Of a DNA stretch of 9,701 nt, positions 6,631-9,701 are shown one piece after another. The position numbers and the translations under genes are program-made. Where the stretch lies: the NCBI GenBank assembly GCA_964424545.1, contig CAYRJN010000147.1, positions 1-9,701 on the forward strand, read 5' to 3'. Numbering within the stretch: the stretch's first letter is position 1; each line of letters starts with the position of its first letter. Below the pieces are notes generated by a model, which ran no database searches, was not told where the DNA came from, and saw only the letters and a program-made list of their open reading frames with translations. The DNA comes from JAUVIB01 sp964424545. GTDB lineage: Bacteria > Calditrichota > Calditrichia > Calditrichales > Calditrichaceae.

Positions 6631-8112
6631 ATGGTTAGGGCAATCCGTAAACTTTTACTGGTTATTTTTTTGCTGAACTTATTGAGTTGTACGTCAGCGC
6701 GCGTAAGCCGCGTTAAGCATTTAACTCCGCAGGAAGAATTAAAGGCCGGCATAGATTATTTAGTAAATGACGCCAATCTACAAAACGCTCATCTCGGTTT
6801 GTTTATAGAATCGCTTTCCGAACAAAAAATTTTATATGCCCTTAACGAATATAAACTGTTTATTCCGGCTTCCAATATGAAATTATTTACGACTGCCGCC
6901 GCTTTCGACCTTCTCGGAGAAGATTTTCGTTTTAAAACTACTTTTAAAATGACCGGCTGGATATCCGGCGATACGTTAAAAGGCAACTTAATTGTACGCG
7001 GCGGCGGAGACCCAACCTTTTCCGGACGTTTTTATAACGGGTGTACCCTGTGTGTTTTTAATGCTTGGTGCGATTCGTTGCGCGAAAGAGGAATTCGGGT
7101 AATAGAGGGCGATATCCTTGCGGATAATTCATACTTTGACGGTCCCGCTCTCGGTGAAGGCTGGGATTGGGACGACTTGCCTTACTGGTATGCCGCGGAA
7201 TCCTCGGCGTTATCCCTAAATGATAATTGTGTCGATCTGATCGTTTCTGCGGCGGATACGACAGGCGTTCCCGTTATAGTTAAGACTGACCCTTGCGTAA
7301 AAGGGGTTGAAATTGTTAACAATGCCGTTACCGGAGCAAAGGATTCCGTTGCAAATATTAGAATAAATCGCGATTTAGGCGATAATACAATCATCGTCAG
7401 CGGTCAGCTGCCCTTATTCGGCCGACCGATAAGACGATCCGTTACCGTGCATGATCCTGAGCAATTTTTCATTAACGCTCTAACAGAAGTCTTTAAAGAT
7501 AACCATATCCAAATTTTGGGAAAAGAGCAGGATGTTTTAAAGGACAGCGTTTCATTACTCTTTGACTTCTATTCTCCGCCATTAAGGCAAATTGTTAACG
7601 TGGTCAATAAACGCAGCCAAAACTTTTATGCGGAACAGCTTTTACGCGTAATGGGTGCATTCATAGTGCAAGACGGATCGTTTGAAGGCGGCGCGCGTGT
7701 CGTGCAAAATTGGGTAAAAACCATTGGTATAGACGATGATGATTTCATTATGGTTGACGGTTCCGGCTTATCACGCAAAAATTTTATAACGCCTAAGACA
7801 ATTTCCCGGTTGTTGGAGTTTATGAGCGCCCGCCAATATTTTTTACAGTTTTATAATTCATTACCCGTATCCGGTGTTGACGGCACGCTTAAATATCGTA
7901 TGATTGATACGCCAGCCGCAAATCATGTACATGCTAAAACAGGCAGCATGAGCCATGTAAAAAATTTATCCGGTTATTTGCGTGGTAAAGACGGAAAATT
8001 GTATCTCTTTGTTATTCTCACCAATAATTTTTCCGTTCCTTCTTCCTATATCTCCAATTTTCAAGACCGTATTTGCGTGCTTTTGTATCGTTACAGCAAC
8101 TCTTTTCGATAA
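6631..8112 (+). CDS. dacB: D-alanyl-D-alanine carboxypeptidase/endopeptidase, PBP4 (DacB) type, predicted lipoprotein
   Basis: A 493-residue class C low-molecular-mass penicillin-binding protein (peptidase S13), which trims terminal D-Ala and cleaves peptide cross-links in peptidoglycan. All three active-site motifs are present: SNMK (Ser81 nucleophile, Lys84), SQN (329-331) and KTG (436-438). DGSGLSR (376-382) is another family hallmark. As in PBP4, a large insertion (about 145-310) separates the first two motifs. The N-terminus is basic (R3, R6, K7) then hydrophobic, ending LLSC with Cys20: a likely lipobox, so the protein would be membrane-anchored rather than soluble as in E. coli. There is an unusual cysteine group C138/C141/C147 near the start of the insertion. 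AAGG at 6620-6623, seven bases before the ATG, supports the start. It lies 82 bases beyond the HU terminator and is probably transcribed alone. Confidence 0.94.
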   Translation: MVRAIRKLLLVIFLLNLLSCTSARVSRVKHLTPQEELKAGIDYLVNDANLQNAHLGLFIESLSEQKILYALNEYKLFIPASNMKLFTTAAAFDLLGEDFRFKTTFKMTGWISGDTLKGNLIVRGGGDPTFSGRFYNGCTLCVFNAWCDSLRERGIRVIEGDILADNSYFDGPALGEGWDWDDLPYWYAAESSALSLNDNCVDLIVSAADTTGVPVIVKTDPCVKGVEIVNNAVTGAKDSVANIRINRDLGDNTIIVSGQLPLFGRPIRRSVTVHDPEQFFINALTEVFKDNHIQILGKEQDVLKDSVSLLFDFYSPPLRQIVNVVNKRSQNFYAEQLLRVMGAFIVQDGSFEGGARVVQNWVKTIGIDDDDFIMVDGSGLSRKNFITPKTISRLLEFMSARQYFLQFYNSLPVSGVDGTLKYRMIDTPAANHVHAKTGSMSHVKNLSGYLRGKDGKLYLFVILTNNFSVPSSYISNFQDRICVLLYRYSNSFR

Positions 8113-8369
8113 GCGCTCGCGAGGAGAAATGTTTGAATCCAAATGAAAGGATCTTTCTCCCGCCCATACGGAACAGAAATAATAATTTAATACATTGGTA
8201 CGGTTTTTCGAACTTACAATAAAACCATATAAATGCAAGATCATTAAACCTTTTTATAGTTGCTTTCATTTTGCGTATTATGTTGCATATTGTATCTTTT
8301 TAAAAAATATTTCATCTATTTTTTTAATTTTGAAACAATTCGTCAAAATATTTAAAGAAAGGATGCCTT

Positions 8370-8720
8370 ATGTTGATGACAAATTTAACACACATCGAAA
8401 CAGAAGAAGAATTCGATAATATTATGAAGAATAATGAGAATGTGATGATTTGCTGCGGCAGAATGGGGCCGATGTGCGTTCCAGTTTATGAAGCGATGGA
8501 AGAATTAGAAAAAGAGGATGCGTACAAGCATGTGAAATTTGCCGATATGGATTTCGATATACCCACGGCGGCTATTATTCGTAATTTACCGCAATGCGCC
8601 TCTTTTTACGGATTACCCTTTACGGTATATTATAAAAACGGCGAAGTTGTTAAAGCGACAACCAGTATTCAAAGTAAAGATCAGATTACCGAGATATTGG
8701 ACGAATATTTTAAAAATTAA
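8370..8720 (+). CDS. Thioredoxin-fold protein lacking the CxxC active site
   Basis: A 116-residue protein with a thioredoxin-like layout: an N-terminal helix, a strand VMICC, the active-site-like loop GRMGPMCVPVY (30-40), an acidic helix, the strand VKFADMDFD (55-63) and GLPFTVYYKNGEVV (81-94), whose Pro83 matches the cis-Pro of thioredoxins. The WCGPC motif is missing. Aligning on Gly33-Pro34, both CxxC cysteines become Met (M32, M35). Cysteines occur instead at 28, 29, 36 and 76. It may use a different dithiol, bind a metal, or act without classical disulfide exchange; I cannot choose among these. GAAAGGA six bases before the ATG supports the start; a second ATG at 8376 is less well spaced. 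The gene is 44 bases upstream of a trxB-like gene on the same strand, suggesting the two are partners. Confidence 0.85.
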   Translation: MLMTNLTHIETEEEFDNIMKNNENVMICCGRMGPMCVPVYEAMEELEKEDAYKHVKFADMDFDIPTAAIIRNLPQCASFYGLPFTVYYKNGEVVKATTSIQSKDQITEILDEYFKN

Positions 8721-8764
8721 TTTTATGAATATGAATGATAAGGCCGTGATTACGGAGCTGAAAA

Positions 8765-9688
8765 ATGGAAAATAAATCTTACGATGTCATTGTACTTGGA
8801 GGAGGTCCTGCCGGTTTAACCTCTGCCATCTATCTTGCCCGCGGTAAAATGAAGGTTCTTGTGTTGAATGTGGGCACGGTCGGCGGCCAGATGGTTTTGA
8901 CTCACGAAATTGCCAATTACCCCGGTATCGAATCGATTCCAGGGTTTCAATTATCGCGAAATATGAAAGCACAGGCCGAATCATTCGGCGCCGAAATCAG
9001 ATCGAATGTTAAAATTACCGCTATGGATTTGGCCGCAGAAAAGAAATTGATAACGGTAAATGACAAAGATTGCTATTCGGCAAAAGCCGTTATTCTTGCA
9101 CCCGGCGGACGCTCGCGCACCCTGAATGTGCCAGGAGAGGATACTTTTAAAGGGCGGGGTATTTCTTATTGCGCCACATGCGACGGCGATTTTTTCCAGG
9201 ATAAAAAAGTTGTGGTTGTAGGCGGGGGTAATTCCGCCTTGGAAGAGGCGGTTGCGTTAACAAAATATGCCCGCGAATTGACTATTATTCATCAGTTCGA
9301 TCATTTTCAGGCTTTTGAACAAGCCGTTGCCGAGGTTAAAAAGAATCCTAAAATAAGCATAATTTTAGAATCCGAAATTACTGAATTTATCGGCGATCAA
9401 AAGCTGGAAAAAATAAAGTACGAAAATCAGCGCACCCATGAAATCGATGAAATGGATGTGGACGGCGTTTTTATTTTGATCGGTTATGTTCCCAATACGG
9501 AACCCTTTAAAGGTTTAATCGCTGTGAATGAGCGTAATGAAATAATAAGCGACGAACTGATGCAAACCGATTTATCCGGCGTATTCGCCGCAGGCGACGC
9601 CAGAGTAAAACGCTATCGGCAAATAACGACTGCTGTCTCGGACGGTACTATTGCCGCTTTGAGCGCCATGGAATTTTTAATTAATTAA
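8765..9688 (+). CDS. trxB: Thioredoxin reductase-like flavoprotein (TrxB family) with atypical pyridine-nucleotide site
   Basis: A 307-residue low-molecular-weight thioredoxin reductase, full length for the family. The FAD site shows GGGPAG (12-17), GGQM (40-43) and the late VFAAGD (273-278). The redox dithiol is CATC (136-139) followed by DGD, as in classical TrxB. The second dinucleotide-binding motif is GGGNSALEEA (153-162). E. coli TrxB has HRR plus a further Arg to bind the NADPH 2'-phosphate; here the stretch is HQFDHFQA (176-183) with none of these arginines, so NADPH preference is doubtful and NADH or another donor is likelier. Its expected role is passing electrons to a thioredoxin-like partner, probably the upstream gene. 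GGAG at 8754-8757, seven bases before the ATG, supports the start. The gene ends at TAA 9686-9688, and no terminator is seen before the window ends. Confidence 0.94.
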   Translation: MENKSYDVIVLGGGPAGLTSAIYLARGKMKVLVLNVGTVGGQMVLTHEIANYPGIESIPGFQLSRNMKAQAESFGAEIRSNVKITAMDLAAEKKLITVNDKDCYSAKAVILAPGGRSRTLNVPGEDTFKGRGISYCATCDGDFFQDKKVVVVGGGNSALEEAVALTKYARELTIIHQFDHFQAFEQAVAEVKKNPKISIILESEITEFIGDQKLEKIKYENQRTHEIDEMDVDGVFILIGYVPNTEPFKGLIAVNERNEIISDELMQTDLSGVFAAGDARVKRYRQITTAVSDGTIAALSAMEFLIN

Positions 9689-9701
9689 ATGCGAATTATT
9701 T

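Noticed and set aside
8123..8160. Inverted repeat GGAGAAA/TTTCTCC after dacB, with a smaller ATCC/GGAT stem inside
   Set aside because: It could be a terminator or RNA hairpin, but no T-tract follows, the loop is large and asymmetric, and the 8113-8369 gap shows no recognised riboswitch or RNA gene. Only an AT-rich leader is supported.
8195..8419. 74-codon + strand open frame reaching into the thioredoxin-like gene
   Set aside because: It lacks a ribosome site, has AT-driven composition and overlaps a well-supported gene in another frame.
8725..8775. A 16-codon open frame (MNMNDKAVITELKNGK) between the thioredoxin-like gene and trxB, overlapping the trxB start
   Set aside because: No ribosome site precedes its ATG, and the only strong GGAG in the gap (8754-8757) is ideally spaced for trxB. 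No leader-peptide or attenuator structure accompanies it.

Overview
The window (roughly 40% G+C by eye) carries nine genes in three blocks and looks like ordinary chromosome of a Gram-negative (diderm), probably anaerobic bacterium. Supporting signs are a lipoprotein D,D-carboxypeptidase, a two-domain Lnb-type lipoprotein N-acyltransferase relative, a NagB–PIG-L fusion protein and an atypical thioredoxin/thioredoxin reductase pair. Lnb-like and NagB–PIG-L proteins point loosely to the Bacteroidota/FCB side of the tree, but the sequence alone does not fix the phylum. I saw no mobile element, CRISPR array, rRNA or tRNA.

Left block (1-1170, + strand): the 3' end of a GGDEF diguanylate cyclase gene that starts outside the window, then a cytoplasmic-type glycerophosphodiester phosphodiesterase. 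A 337-base gap without a convincing gene follows, where the + strand genes converge on the - strand block.

Middle block (1508-5955, - strand), read right to left: a 785-residue NagB–PIG-L fusion (sugar-phosphate deaminase-type domain plus deacetylase-type domain) and a YjbQ-family protein form one operon closed by a strong intrinsic terminator. Immediately after it a TTGACA-type promoter probably starts a second operon, which codes for an Lnb-like membrane protein and a stand-alone parvulin (PpiC-like). The stop and start codons of these two overlap as TAATG.

Right block (6237-9688, + strand): an AT-rich divergent intergenic region with alternating inverted repeats leads to a single HU gene with its own terminator. 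Then come a PBP4-type lipoprotein, a thioredoxin-fold protein that has lost the CxxC motif, and a TrxB-type flavoprotein that keeps CATC but lacks the arginines that normally read the NADPH 2'-phosphate.

Common themes are envelope maintenance (PBP4, Lnb-like), amino-sugar salvage or recycling (NagB–PIG-L) and thiol redox (Trx-like and TrxB). The most interesting items are the redox pair with matching departures from the textbook motifs, the NagB domain lacking the usual catalytic glutamate, and the Lnb-like/parvulin coupling.
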